A stretch of DNA of 34,673 bases from Pirellulales bacterium (GCA_016935315.1 JAFGRD010000141.1:76616-111288), one strand, 5' to 3'. Shown: positions 23,150 through 32,372, numbered from the stretch's first letter. A program made the numbers and translations. The notes: generated by a model not told the origin, from the sequence alone.

Positions 23150-26056
23150 ATGACACCCCAAGAGTTCATCGCCAAGTGGCAGCGTGCGAACCTCTCGGAG
23201 CGGAGCGCCTGCCAGCAGCACTTTCTCGATCTCTGCGACGTGCTCGACCAGCGCAAGCCCGCGGCGGCCGACCCCGACGGGGCCTGGTATACCTTCGAGC
23301 GCGGCGTCCGCAAGACGACCGGCGAGAAAGGCTGGGCCGACGTCTGGATGCGCGGCCATTTCGGTTGGGAATACAAGGGAAAACACAAAGACCTTGACGC
23401 CGCCTACCAGCAGCTCCTGCTCTACCGCGAGGACCTGGAGAACCCGCCGCTTCTGGTCGTTTGCGATCTGGACCGCTTCGAGATCCACACCAACTTCACC
23501 GGCACGGCCAAACAGGTCCACCGCTTCGACCTGGCCGGACTGGCCGATCCCGACAACCTCGACCTGCTGCGCCGCCTCTTCACCGAGCCCGAGTCGCTGC
23601 GCCCCGGGCTGACCACCGAGGGCATCACCCGTCAGGCCGCCGAGCAGTTCGGGCTGCTGGCCGACGGCATGCGCGTCCGCGGCGTCGAGGCCCACACGGC
23701 CGCCCACTTCCTGATGAAGCTGATGTTCTGCATGTTCGCCGAGGACATCCGCCTGCTGCCCGAAAAAATCTTCTCCCGCATCCTCACCGCCTGCAAAAAC
23801 GACCCCCAAAGGCTGTCGCGACGCCTGACCGCCCTGTTTCGCGCGATGTCCGCCGGCGGCGATTTCGGCGCCGATCCGATCCTCCACTTCAACGGCGGGT
23901 TGTTTGCCGACGGCGATGTGGTCGAGCTTCGCGACCGCGAGATCGAAGCCCTGATCCGCGTCAACGACTACGACTGGGGCAACGTCGAGCCCTCGATCTT
24001 CGGCACGCTCTTCGAGCGGACCCTCGACCCGGCCAAGCGGTCCCAGATCGGCGCCCACTACACTAGCCGGGCCGACATCCTCACGCTTCTGGAGCCCGTG
24101 GTGATGGCCCCGCTCCGGCGCCAGTGGGGCGAGATCCGGGCCCGGTGCGAGAAGCAATGGGAGAAGGTCCGCAAAACGGCCCGCGAGGCCAAATCCCGCA
24201 AGACGACCCGCCGCCGCGCCAAGGCGCCCAAGGTCGTGCAGGACTTCGAGCGGATGCTGCTGGATTTCGACGAGCACCTGGCCCACGTGCGGATCCTCGA
24301 CCCGGCCTGCGGCTCGGGCAACTTCCTCTACGTGGGCATCAATCTGCTGTTGGACCTGGAGAAGGAGGTGATTGCCTACGCGGCCGGCCACGGCGTGAGC
24401 ATGTTGCCCCAGGTGCGCCCCACGCAGCTTGCCGGCATCGAGATCAACCCCTATGCCCAGCAGCTTGCCCAGGTGGTGATCTGGATCGGCTACTTGCAGT
24501 GGATGCACCACAACGGCTTCAGCCCGCCCCGCGACCCCGTGCTCGAGCCGATCGAGTCGATCCGCCTCCAAGACGCCATCCTCGACCTCTCCGACCCCGA
24601 AACCCCCAAAGAGCCCCAGTGGCCCGAAGCCGATTTCATCGTCGGCAACCCGCCGTTCCTGGGTGGCAAATTGCTGCGAACCGGCCTGGGCGATGAATAC
24701 GTGGACAAGGTATTCCGCCTATGGAAAGGGCGCGTGCCGCACGAAGCGGACCTCTGCTGCTACTGGTTCGAGAAAGCCAGAGCGCACATAGTCGGCGGGA
24801 GCTGCAACCGTGCCGGCTTGCTGGCAACCCAGGGGATTCGCGGCGGCGCCAATCGTAAGGTTCTCGCGAGGATTAAGAACACAGGCGACATCTTCTGGGC
24901 CGAGAGCGATCGCCCGTGGATTCTCGATGGAGCCGCCGTCCACGTGTCGATGGTCGGTTTCGACGCAGGCACCGAGTCGCATCGTGTTCTCGACGGCACG
25001 CCTGTCACGCAGATCAACCCGAATTTGTCGGCCGATGCGGACACGACTGCAGCGAGGCCGCTCGCGCCAAACCTCAACATGTGTTACATGGCGGACACGA
25101 AAGGGGGTGCGTTTGACATCACTGACGCATATGCCCTCCAGATGCTCCGCAATCCCAACCCTCATGGGAAGCCAAACTCGGACGTGGTCGTCCCTTGGGC
25201 AAATGGGTTGGACGTGGCCCGGCGATGGCGAGACATGTGGATCATCGATTTCGGACTCGGCACTCCTCTGGACGTCGCGGCGCAGTACGAATTGCCGTTT
25301 CAACACGTCGAACAGAAGGTTCGACCGCTTCGCGCGAACAATAAGCGTAAGTCGTATCGAGAGCGATGGTGGATTCATGTTGAGCCCCGCCCCGCGATGA
25401 GGAGCGTGCTCCATGGCTTGAGTCGTTTTCTCGTAACAATAAGTCTGGGAAAATATCGCCTATTTGTCTGGCTCCTTGCACCAACACTGCCTGATCATCA
25501 ACTTTTCGCGTTTGCCCAGGCGGAAGATTCCTTCGCTGGCACGCTGAATTCACGCATGCACGAAGTCTGGGCTCTTCGGATGGGAACACAGTTGGAGACA
25601 CGTCCGAGGTACACACCGACAACGTGTTTCGAGACGTTTCCCTTCCCCGAACCCACGGACGACCAGCAAGGGGCGATTGCCGCGGCGGCGAAGGAACTGG
25701 ACGCGCTTCGCAACAACTGGCTCAATCCGCCGGAGTGGACGCGGCAGGAGGTGCTCGAGTTTCCCGGCTCGGTCGACGGGCCGTGGGCCCGCTACCTGCA
25801 CGACCCGGACGACCGGGGCATCGGTACCGTCCGCTATCCGCGGACCGTCCCGCGCGACGAGGACTGTGCCGCGAAGCTCAAAAAACGCACGCTGACGAAC
25901 CTCTACAACCAGCGGCCCACCTGGCTGGAGCTGGCCCAACGGCGGCTCGACGAGGCCGTCCTGGCCGCCTACGGCTGGGAGCCGGACCTGCCCGACGAAG
26001 AAATCCTCGCGAAGCTGCTGGAGTTAAACCGCCAGCGGGCAGGCCAACAGGCCTGA
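23150..26056 (+). CDS. MmeI-like single-chain restriction-modification enzyme (type IIG/IIL)
   Basis: 968 residues from the ATG at 23150 (MTPQEFIAKW), close to the 919 of MmeI. The N-terminal nuclease carries D64-X9-E74-Y-K76 in GWADVWMRGHFGWEYKGK, the D-X9-EXK spacing described for MmeI. A helical linker follows. The adenine methyltransferase has motif I DPACGSGNFL at 384-393 and motif IV NPPF at 500-503. The target-recognition region is about 550-830, ending near TTCFETFPFPEP, and a helical C-terminal part follows. One protein would both methylate and cut DNA near its site, giving host protection against foreign DNA. No separate methylase or specificity gene is adjacent. DNA from about 24780 to 25640 looks AT-richer than the flanks. 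The target sequence cannot be predicted by eye. Confidence 0.92.
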   Translation: MTPQEFIAKWQRANLSERSACQQHFLDLCDVLDQRKPAAADPDGAWYTFERGVRKTTGEKGWADVWMRGHFGWEYKGKHKDLDAAYQQLLLYREDLENPPLLVVCDLDRFEIHTNFTGTAKQVHRFDLAGLADPDNLDLLRRLFTEPESLRPGLTTEGITRQAAEQFGLLADGMRVRGVEAHTAAHFLMKLMFCMFAEDIRLLPEKIFSRILTACKNDPQRLSRRLTALFRAMSAGGDFGADPILHFNGGLFADGDVVELRDREIEALIRVNDYDWGNVEPSIFGTLFERTLDPAKRSQIGAHYTSRADILTLLEPVVMAPLRRQWGEIRARCEKQWEKVRKTAREAKSRKTTRRRAKAPKVVQDFERMLLDFDEHLAHVRILDPACGSGNFLYVGINLLLDLEKEVIAYAAGHGVSMLPQVRPTQLAGIEINPYAQQLAQVVIWIGYLQWMHHNGFSPPRDPVLEPIESIRLQDAILDLSDPETPKEPQWPEADFIVGNPPFLGGKLLRTGLGDEYVDKVFRLWKGRVPHEADLCCYWFEKARAHIVGGSCNRAGLLATQGIRGGANRKVLARIKNTGDIFWAESDRPWILDGAAVHVSMVGFDAGTESHRVLDGTPVTQINPNLSADADTTAARPLAPNLNMCYMADTKGGAFDITDAYALQMLRNPNPHGKPNSDVVVPWANGLDVARRWRDMWIIDFGLGTPLDVAAQYELPFQHVEQKVRPLRANNKRKSYRERWWIHVEPRPAMRSVLHGLSRFLVTISLGKYRLFVWLLAPTLPDHQLFAFAQAEDSFAGTLNSRMHEVWALRMGTQLETRPRYTPTTCFETFPFPEPTDDQQGAIAAAAKELDALRNNWLNPPEWTRQEVLEFPGSVDGPWARYLHDPDDRGIGTVRYPRTVPRDEDCAAKLKKRTLTNLYNQRPTWLELAQRRLDEAVLAAYGWEPDLPDEEILAKLLELNRQRAGQQA

Positions 26057-26261
26057 GCCTCCCCAGGTCGTTAGTGTAAATGCCCTGGGCGTTTCGCAAC
26101 CCCTCGCCCGATCGACGGCAGAGGGAGCCAGGCCTCGCCCCGGCTGTTATCCCGCAGGCGGGAGCCGGCGCGGCAGCGGGAATCGACACGGTCCGGAAAG
26201 GCGTCTGCGCCGGCTTTCCAGCCATGAGAATGCCCAACTTGTTCTTGTACGAGTCCTAGCG

Positions 26262-26276
26262 CGGGCTAAGCCCGCA
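26262..26276. repeat. Palindrome GCGGGCTAAGCCCGC
   Basis: Two 7-nt arms around a single A (26262-26268 and 26270-26276). It lies in the 277-nt gap between the convergent MmeI-like and PAP2-like genes, with a CCCAGG...CCTGGG pair (26062-26067, 26084-26089) just after the first stop codon. Either could end transcription; neither has a T-run. Confidence 0.45.
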
Positions 26277-26333
26277 TCCCAAAAGGACCTGCAAACATGT
26301 GCGCACGCTGCGCGCATCTTGCGACGTACGACT

Positions 26334-27434
26334 CTAACGCCGCACGACCATGCCGATGCCGACCAGCTCGGGCGAGGCCAGCGGCAGCAGCGTGATGTCG
26401 CCGTCGGCGTACTCGGTCTCGTTGACCGCCCGGCAGGCCAAATAGCCCATCCACCAGCCCAGGCACGCCTGGGAAAGGTAGTGGTCGTCGTCGTTGACCC
26501 GGGACCAGGCGGTGAAGGTCGAGCAGACATACAACGCGCCCTTCGCCCAGGGGTCTTCGACCATTTGCGCGGCCGTGATGAAGGGGACCGAGCCCATGAA
26601 GGCGTGGCCGCTGACGGCGTTGCTGTCGTCGAAAGGCTTCCAGCGGGAGCCCACGTCGACCTCGCCGGGCCGCGAGCCGCCCAGACAGAACTGCATCGCC
26701 AGCATCGGCGGCGCGCCGACCAGATAGCCGCGGGTAACCCGGCCGCCATAGTCGCCGGCGGTGCCCAGCAACGGAACGTCCTCGAACCAGTGGCCCACCA
26801 GCCCCAGCCCGGCAAAGGCCGGAATGAAGATCTGTCCCTCGCCAAACGTCTTCCAAAACGCGGCGTAGTCGTCGCTGCCCGAGCTGCGAACGTCGTCCTG
26901 GTACCAGCCCCGGAAGTCTTCGTCCAGCGAGGTATTGGCCAGCACCGAGCCGAAGGCGATGCCGTAGCCTAGATCGCGGACCGTCCGCCACGAGTAGTAA
27001 TTGGCGTGGTCGCAGCGGATCTCACACCAGGACCGCTGCCAGTGGGAGCGGAAGCCCAGGCCGGCGTGGGCCGGCTCGGCGGCGTAGCCGGCGGCGCCGA
27101 AGGGCTCGTCGGGCGCGAAAGCCGGGTCCTGCAAGAGCAACGATCTCGAAGGGTCGAACACCTGTTGCGGCAACGGCCGGAACCCGGCGTCGGCCAGCGG
27201 CGGGCCGCCCGCAAAAACGGTGGCCGACGGGGCAGCGGGCTGATGCCAGGCCGCCGCGGGCCGCGGGCCCGCCGTCGGCTCGGACGCGGCGTCGGCAAGC
27301 GAAGCGGACGCGGCCGGCGGCTCGTGTGCCAGCGAGGCGTCGGAGTGGGCAAGCTGCCAGCTCTGGCTGCACGCGGCGCAGGGAAAGAGCATGACGACGA
27401 GCCCCAGGGCCCGTCTGCGATTGGCGTAGGTCAT
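26334..27434 (-). CDS. PAP2-like phosphatase-family protein, exported
   Basis: 366 residues, ATG at 27432-27434. The N-terminus is a short hydrophobic signal ending FPCAACSQ (possible lipoprotein). An Ala/Pro-rich stretch runs to about residue 110. The C-terminal half has PAP2-type motifs: a Gly-Ser-Arg-Pro segment near 253-256, V-SGH at 275-277 with the nucleophile-side His277, and SR-X5-H at 311-318. In the last motif (SR-X5-H-X3-D) the Asp is Gln322. Several hydrophobic helices occur between motifs. The family removes phosphate from lipid or nucleotide pyrophosphates. With the missing Asp this member could be weakly active or diverged. It is convergent with the MmeI-like gene. Confidence 0.78.
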   Translation of the reverse strand: MTYANRRRALGLVVMLFPCAACSQSWQLAHSDASLAHEPPAASASLADAASEPTAGPRPAAAWHQPAAPSATVFAGGPPLADAGFRPLPQQVFDPSRSLLLQDPAFAPDEPFGAAGYAAEPAHAGLGFRSHWQRSWCEIRCDHANYYSWRTVRDLGYGIAFGSVLANTSLDEDFRGWYQDDVRSSGSDDYAAFWKTFGEGQIFIPAFAGLGLVGHWFEDVPLLGTAGDYGGRVTRGYLVGAPPMLAMQFCLGGSRPGEVDVGSRWKPFDDSNAVSGHAFMGSVPFITAAQMVEDPWAKGALYVCSTFTAWSRVNDDDHYLSQACLGWWMGYLACRAVNETEYADGDITLLPLASPELVGIGMVVRR

Positions 27435-27775
27435 CGTCCGGCGGTTTCCCCCGAAGGCGCGTACCTCGGGCGCAACGGTCAGCAGAAGCGTGGCGCCGTA
27501 TGATAGGCGGGCGGTGAGATCTGGGTCGTTGAGCTCGACGGGTCTCGGGCCGCTGAGCTCAATCGTGCAAGGGACACGCCGCGGGAGGCGTGCATCCGGT
27601 CGTTGGGTTTCATCGGAGCCGGCAGGGGCGGAACATGAGTCACGACCGATACAGCGGGCAGGGTCGCCGGAACCGAAAGAATGGGGAGAATCGGCACGAC
27701 CGGATCAATCGAAACAGTCGCGGCCAGAGTCTCCAGATTAACGTCGGGACGGCGGGCGGCTTACGGCGTGGGCCG
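27435..27775. other. Intergenic region between two minus-strand genes
   Basis: About 340 nt. It contains an 8-bp inverted repeat TTGAGCTC (27529-27536) / GAGCTCAA (27555-27562) with an 18-nt loop, which could be an operator or a weak terminator of the sigma54-activator transcript. On the minus strand TATCAT near 27500-27505 could be a -10 for the PAP2-like gene, without a clear -35. No gene seen. Confidence 0.45.
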
Positions 27776-29800
27776 CTATTTCCGCCGCGGCGCCTGGTCG
27801 GCCAGGGAGTAGCGTCGGATCTTGCGGTCGAGAGTCGACCGCTCGATGCCGAGCAGGCCTGCCGTGCGGCTCTTGTTCCAGCCGGTGTGCTGGAGCGTGG
27901 CGAGGATGTGGTGCCGCTCGATATCGGCCAGGGAGACGGGCGCGAAGCGGCTGTCGCCCGCCATGGGGTCGCCCGTGTCGCCCGCGGTGGCCAGCTTGGT
28001 CAGCAGCAGATCCTCGGGGCCGATTTCCTGGCCGCGACAGAGGACCACCGCCCGTTCGATCACGTTCTTCAATTCTCGGACGTTTCCCGGCCATCGGTAG
28101 TTGCGCAACTGCTCGGTGGCCTCGGGCGTGAAGCCGCGGATTCTGCGTCCGGTTTCGGCGACGAACTTCTGCAGGAAGTACTCGGCCAGGATGGGGATGT
28201 CTTCGGGCCGTTTTCGCAGGGCCGGGACAATGATTTCGAGCACGTGGAGACGGAAGTAGAGGTCGCGGCGGAAGAGCCCTTCGGCGACGTCCTTTTCCAG
28301 GTCTCGGTTGGTTGCCGCGATGACCCGGACGTCGACGCTGATCGGCTTGTTGCCGCCGACCCGCTCGAACGAATGCCCTTCGAGGACACGGAGGAACTTG
28401 GCCTGGATGCCGGGGCTCATTTCGCCGATTTCGTCGAGCATCAGGGTTCCCTTGTGGGCGGCCTCGAACTTGCCGATCTTTCGATCGGTGGCGCCGGTGA
28501 AGGCTCCCCGCTCGTGTCCGAAGAGCTCGCTGGCCAGGAGGTCCTCGGCCAAGGCGGCGCAGTTGAGGCAGACGAAGACGCTTTCTCGCCGGGGGCTGGA
28601 GAAGTGGACGGCCCGGGCGACCAGTTCCTTGCCGACCCCGCTTTCGCCGCGAATCAGGATGGTGGAATTGGCCGCCGCCGCCTGGGCGATCTCCTCGGTG
28701 ACTTCGCGGATGGCGGCGCTGCGTCCGATGATCTCGCTGTGAACGCCGAGGCGTTCGCGGAGTTGGACGTTTTCGGTGCGAACCTGGGTCAGGTTGTCGG
28801 CCAGCTCCTGGCGGCGGTTGAGATTGACCAGGGCCACGGCCACCGTGTCGGCCACCGCGAGAGTGAATTCGAGGTCGTCGGGGTCGGGAACCAGATCGAC
28901 GTTGGTGGAATAGAGGTGGACCAGGCCGAACACCCTGCGCCCGCGACGGACCGGAGCACAGATGACGCTGGTGGTGTGGATTTCGCCTTTGCTGTCGCGG
29001 CTGCCCAAGGTGCTGTCGCCCATCACGTTGCGGGCCAACACGGCCTCGCCTTCCCGCATCACGGTGGAGGCCAGTACGTTGGACACGCGGTGATAGCGCT
29101 TTTCGGAGGCGCTCTGCGACGCGACGACTTCGAGGTCGTCGCCGCCGGGCTGCCCCCGGAAATCGCGGGGCAGCAACAGCAAGGCCGCGGCGTCGGTGTG
29201 GGTGGCCTCGGAAAGCCCGTCCAAAGCCAGCCCGGCCATGGTTGCCACATCGGGCGCCTTGGCCAATTCAAAGGCCATGCGGCAGAGCTTGGCCGCGGCG
29301 CGACCCATTTTCGAGACCCCGCTGGCATCCTCTTCGCCCGGCAGGAGGAATTTCGTCTGGCCGCGCCGGTGGGTGATGGTGGTCGGCTCGCACGCCGCCA
29401 GCACGCTGGAATCGTCGCTGGATCCCGGAGCGCCCAGCCTGCTGCCGTCCTGGTTCGACCGGCGAACCAGGGTGCTGGACTCGGAGAAGGCTTCGGCCAA
29501 TCGATAGACGAACACCAGTTGCGAGCGACCGATTCGGATCACGTCGCCGGCCCGCAACGTCCAGTCGCCCGTGATCCGTTGATCGCCCACCTTCGTGCCG
29601 TTGCGGCTATCCAGATCGCGGAGCGTCCACTGGCCGGCAGACATGAAGATTTCGACGTGCGTGCGGCTGCAGCGTTCGTCCTTGATCACGACCTGGTTCG
29701 TCGGCGCGCGGCCGATGGTGACCGACTGTCCCGGCACCAGCCGGAAGACGTCGCTCCACTTCGACCCTTCGCGAATCACCAAATAGGCCAGTTCGGACAC
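27776..29800 (-). CDS. FHA-GAF-sigma54 interaction-HTH transcriptional activator
   Basis: 674 residues from the GTG at 29798-29800, which follows a GAGGGGAGG site. A GTG 33 nt earlier (29833) lacks one. Domains: FHA phosphothreonine-binding 15-95 ([24 protein letters not shown] all intact); a linker; GAF sensor about 170-330; AAA+ sigma54 activator about 350-590 with Walker A GESGVGKE, the loop GAFTGA that contacts sigma54, Walker B GTLMLDE, and WPGNVREL; then a Fis-type HTH at the C-terminus ([20 protein letters not shown]). It would turn on sigma54 promoters in response to a phosphorylated partner and a small-molecule or redox signal. No kinase gene or clear -24/-12 promoter is seen nearby, so its regulon is elsewhere or unrecognised. 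Confidence 0.95.
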   Translation of the reverse strand: MSELAYLVIREGSKWSDVFRLVPGQSVTIGRAPTNQVVIKDERCSRTHVEIFMSAGQWTLRDLDSRNGTKVGDQRITGDWTLRAGDVIRIGRSQLVFVYRLAEAFSESSTLVRRSNQDGSRLGAPGSSDDSSVLAACEPTTITHRRGQTKFLLPGEEDASGVSKMGRAAAKLCRMAFELAKAPDVATMAGLALDGLSEATHTDAAALLLLPRDFRGQPGGDDLEVVASQSASEKRYHRVSNVLASTVMREGEAVLARNVMGDSTLGSRDSKGEIHTTSVICAPVRRGRRVFGLVHLYSTNVDLVPDPDDLEFTLAVADTVAVALVNLNRRQELADNLTQVRTENVQLRERLGVHSEIIGRSAAIREVTEEIAQAAAANSTILIRGESGVGKELVARAVHFSSPRRESVFVCLNCAALAEDLLASELFGHERGAFTGATDRKIGKFEAAHKGTLMLDEIGEMSPGIQAKFLRVLEGHSFERVGGNKPISVDVRVIAATNRDLEKDVAEGLFRRDLYFRLHVLEIIVPALRKRPEDIPILAEYFLQKFVAETGRRIRGFTPEATEQLRNYRWPGNVRELKNVIERAVVLCRGQEIGPEDLLLTKLATAGDTGDPMAGDSRFAPVSLADIERHHILATLQHTGWNKSRTAGLLGIERSTLDRKIRRYSLADQAPRRK

Positions 29801-30171
29801 GGCCCTCCCCTCGTCAGGCTGCCCCCCAGACACGCGAATCCACAGGATCGGGAATCCGGCTCGTCTGAGAACGATCCTCCTTCATTCTAGTCTATCCGCG
29901 AACCGGGGGACTCCGCAACGAGCACCCCACTGGGCCGCTCAACACGGGGGGTTTCAGTGGATATTTGCTTGCAATTTTCCACGGTCCGGATTAGTCTTAA
30001 GGTTACTTGGGGTTATGCTCCGAGGGTGCGCAATCGGCGTCACGCCTTGGGCGTAACCCATGTGCCGTTGGCCCCGGTCGTTTGCCCTACCGAACAGAGG
30101 CAGAGGTATCTCGGTGAAAGGCCAAGACGCTTTCTCGCATTCTGCCCGACACCACCATCCGGAGGATTCTC
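29801..30171. other. Divergent intergenic region between the sigma54 activator and the DUF1598-like gene
   Basis: About 370 nt. The minus strand has TAGAAT (29889-29884) as a possible -10 for the activator, with no good -35. It also has a 23-codon frame starting ATGAAGGAGG around 29882 that ends inside the activator leader; this is probably not translated. The plus strand carries the promoter candidate at 29969-29997 and the GGAGG site of the next gene. Confidence 0.45.
29969..29997 (+). promoter_or_regulatory. Candidate promoter of the DUF1598-like gene
   Basis: TTGCAA at 29969-29974, 17-nt spacer, TAGTCT at 29992-29997 in an AT-richer patch. It would give a long leader of about 165 nt before the ATG at 30172. 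Confidence 0.35.
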
Positions 30172-31545
30172 ATGTTGACCGCTAGCCACGTTGCGGCCGG
30201 CCATCTGCGCCGCGCCCTGGTTTCGATGCTTGCGTTGGCTATGGCCGCGGCCATATGCCCGAGGCTAAGCGCTCAAGTGTTCAGCAATTATCGCTCGGTG
30301 GGGGGAGTCTCCATCGACGCCGATGGCCTGCTGCAGAATGCCACCGTGGACCAGTTGGGGGCGCTCAGCCAACTGAGAGCCCGGGCCATGCAGGAGATTC
30401 CCGATGAGCTTAACGGGGCCACGGAGCTGCGCAAGGTATCTCTGCGGCGGCTGGAAGCAGCCATCGAAACGGCCCTCAGGAGCGGCAAGCCTCTGCCCGA
30501 CGAGATCACCTGCCTGGCCGGGTTGCAGCAGATCCGCTACGTCCTCGTCTATCCCGAGCAGCAAGATATCGTGTTGGTGGGCCCGGGCGAAGGCTGGAAG
30601 GTTGACAAGGGCGGCAACGTGGTGGGCGTGACGACCGGACGGCCGGTGATGCTTCTGGACGATCTGTTGGTGGCCCTGCGGACGGCTCGGCAGGCAGCCG
30701 ACGGTGGTATCAGCTGCTCGATCGATCCCACCGAACAGGGGCTGACCCGGCTGCGACAACACGTCAGCACGCTGCGGACCATCGGCAACCCGCAGACAAC
30801 CGCCGCCGGCATCGAGCAGACGCTCGGCCCGCAGGAGATCTCAGTACACGGCGTGCCCGCCACAAGCCATTTTGCCCGGGTGCTGGTGGCCGCCGACTAT
30901 CGGATGAAACGGCTGGCGATGAATTTCGAGGAATCGCCGGTTCGCGGGTTGCCCAGTTTTCTGACGATGATCCGAGCCAGCGGGCGTGGGATGGGGAACC
31001 TGCTGCCGCGATGGTGGCTGGAACCCAATTATCAGCCGCTGTTGCGCAGTCCCGACGGGCTGGCGTGGGAGCTGCGAGGTGCTTCGGTCAAGGCAATGAC
31101 CGAGGAAGACTTTTTGACGGCCACCGGCAACCGCCAACACACGGGCCAAGCTAATCCGGCGGCGCAGCGTTGGGCCGACAACATGAGCGAGAAATATGAG
31201 GAGCTGGCCGTCGCCGAACCGATTTTCGGCCAGTTGCGTAACTGCATGGAACTGGCGATCGTCGGCGCGCTGGTGGTCAAAGAGCGTCTCGGCGAGAGGG
31301 CTGGTTACAGCATGCCGGTGCTGCTCGATCCGGCCGATGTAAAGACGGTGGAGCTTCCTGCTCCCAAGCAGGTTGGCAGCATCGCCAGCCTGATGAAGAA
31401 AGGCCGCAACTGGATCATTAGCGCCTCAGGCGGAGTATCCGTGAACTCTTGGGGCATCGCCGACAACGTGCGCCAGGGTGAAACGCCCGTGCAGCTCCGC
31501 GAGACTGCGGCCCCGAAAGAAAACACCCATTGGTGGTGGAACTAA
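30172..31545 (+). CDS. Secreted DUF1598-like planctomycete protein
   Basis: 457 residues, ATG at 30172 with GGAGG 7 nt upstream. The signal peptide ends near PRLSAQ (residue 35). Conserved-looking blocks are GGVSIDADGLLQNAT, IRYVLVYPEQQDIVLVGPGEGWKVD, GRPVMLLDDLLVALRTAR, CSIDPTEQGLTRLRQ, VLVAADYRMKRLAMNFE and PRWWLEPNYQPLLRS. These resemble what I know of the DUF1598 family, exported proteins found mainly in planctomycetes with no known function. The last 50 residues are less conserved-looking and end in HWWWN. It stands alone, convergent with the SufR-like regulator gene, and a terminator-like hairpin follows. Confidence 0.8.
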   Translation: MLTASHVAAGHLRRALVSMLALAMAAAICPRLSAQVFSNYRSVGGVSIDADGLLQNATVDQLGALSQLRARAMQEIPDELNGATELRKVSLRRLEAAIETALRSGKPLPDEITCLAGLQQIRYVLVYPEQQDIVLVGPGEGWKVDKGGNVVGVTTGRPVMLLDDLLVALRTARQAADGGISCSIDPTEQGLTRLRQHVSTLRTIGNPQTTAAGIEQTLGPQEISVHGVPATSHFARVLVAADYRMKRLAMNFEESPVRGLPSFLTMIRASGRGMGNLLPRWWLEPNYQPLLRSPDGLAWELRGASVKAMTEEDFLTATGNRQHTGQANPAAQRWADNMSEKYEELAVAEPIFGQLRNCMELAIVGALVVKERLGERAGYSMPVLLDPADVKTVELPAPKQVGSIASLMKKGRNWIISASGGVSVNSWGIADNVRQGETPVQLRETAAPKENTHWWWN

Positions 31546-31579
31546 GGGCATTCTTACCACCCTAATTCCTCGGGAAGCG

Positions 31580-31604
31580 GCCGAGCGTAGCGAAATCGCT
31601 CGGC
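31580..31604. terminator. Hairpin between convergent genes
   Basis: GCCGAGCG (31580-31587) and CGCTCGGC (31597-31604), 8-bp stem, 9-nt loop, extendable by wobble pairs. It is followed on the plus strand by TGTTTCC, a short T-rich patch. It lies between the DUF1598-like stop (31545) and the regulator stop (31703), so could serve both strands. Confidence 0.55.
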
Positions 31605-31702
31605 TGTTTCCTTGCGCCGGCACGCGAGATCGCGCCGAGCCGACCTCGGTCCCAGGACCTGTCGGATGGGCCGGCCCGGGGTCCACACAGTCGCATCACA
31701 CT

Positions 31703-32359
31703 TCACGGCCCGCACATTTCAAACCGGCACCCCGATTCACCATCCAAGCGGCAATCGGTCATTTCGACCTTCTCGCCGAGCAACGTCGATAGCAGCAGCT
31801 TCTCCATGGCGCAGACGCTGCGATCTTTCTCGGCCAGTTTCGGATAGGGGCACGCGTGGATCCTCATCACGAGTTTCGAGCCCAAACTCTCGATCGAAGC
31901 GGGTATCCGCCGTTGGGCGAGCAGTTCGCTCAACGATTGCATGCGTTCTAAGACCGTAGCGCCGCGAATTTCACCCGCATATTGCTGGCTCAACGCATGG
32001 GCGATCCGTTTCAGCACGTCGTCCCGAGCGCCTCGGTCGGTACTCCGCGTGATTTCCGTCCAAAGGGCCGTCGCCAAATCGGTGAAATTCGATCCGGTCA
32101 GCCGCAGGCCTTTCTCGGTGAGGCCATAGCGATGTTTCGGCCGCCCCCTGCCGGATCGAATGGCCACGCGTTGGACCAGACCATCCGCCATGAGCCGCAT
32201 CAGGCGCTGTCGAACGGCCGTGGCGGTGACCTCCGTGGCGACGGCCAGATCGGCCACACCCATGTACGTCTCGACCCGCAGCAAATCTAACAGGTCGGCG
32301 TCGGAAGTGGGCGCCTGGAGATTCAACTTGACTGGTTCGGGTGCTGGCGTTTCGGACAT
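31703..32359 (-). CDS. SufR-like winged-helix regulator with C-terminal Cys cluster
   Basis: 218 residues from the ATG at 32357-32359. A winged helix-turn-helix occupies about 23-85 (VADLAVATEVTATAVRQRLMRLMADG, wing GRGRPKHRYGLTEKG). A helical middle follows. The C-terminal part has C170, C183 (C-x12-C), C203, C211 and C216 in CPYPKLAEKDRSVC...DCRLDGESGCRFEMC. This is the layout of SufR-type (COG2345) regulators that hold an Fe-S cluster, though spacing of the last Cys residues differs from cyanobacterial SufR as I recall it. It likely senses iron, redox or Fe-S status. No suf genes are nearby. Its own near-consensus promoter overlaps two TTTGTCAAA sites, suggesting autoregulation and possible control of the divergent symporter. 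Confidence 0.85.
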   Translation of the reverse strand: MSETPAPEPVKLNLQAPTSDADLLDLLRVETYMGVADLAVATEVTATAVRQRLMRLMADGLVQRVAIRSGRGRPKHRYGLTEKGLRLTGSNFTDLATALWTEITRSTDRGARDDVLKRIAHALSQQYAGEIRGATVLERMQSLSELLAQRRIPASIESLGSKLVMRIHACPYPKLAEKDRSVCAMEKLLLSTLLGEKVEMTDCRLDGESGCRFEMCGP

Positions 32360-32372
32360 GGTTTCTCATGCA

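Noticed and set aside
19602-23153. 1183-codon plus-strand frame
   Set aside because: Antisense to lpd, the M50 gene and the secreted protein, all of which are well supported; its product is Arg/Gln/His-rich without motifs.
23048-24571. 507-codon minus-strand frame opposite the MmeI-like gene
   Set aside because: Overlaps well-conserved nuclease and methylase coding sequence and has no recognisable features.
23150-26056. BREX PglX or DISARM methylase as an alternative identity
   Set aside because: The N-terminal D-X9-EXK nuclease, the length and the lack of any neighbouring BREX or DISARM genes fit the MmeI group better.
27590-29890. 766-codon plus-strand frame
   Set aside because: Antisense to the sigma54 activator, whose FHA, GAF, AAA+ and HTH motifs are unambiguous.
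27435-30171. Sigma54 (-24/-12) promoters near the sigma54 activator
   Set aside because: I looked for TGGCAC-N5-TTGC type sequences there and elsewhere in the window and found none convincing.
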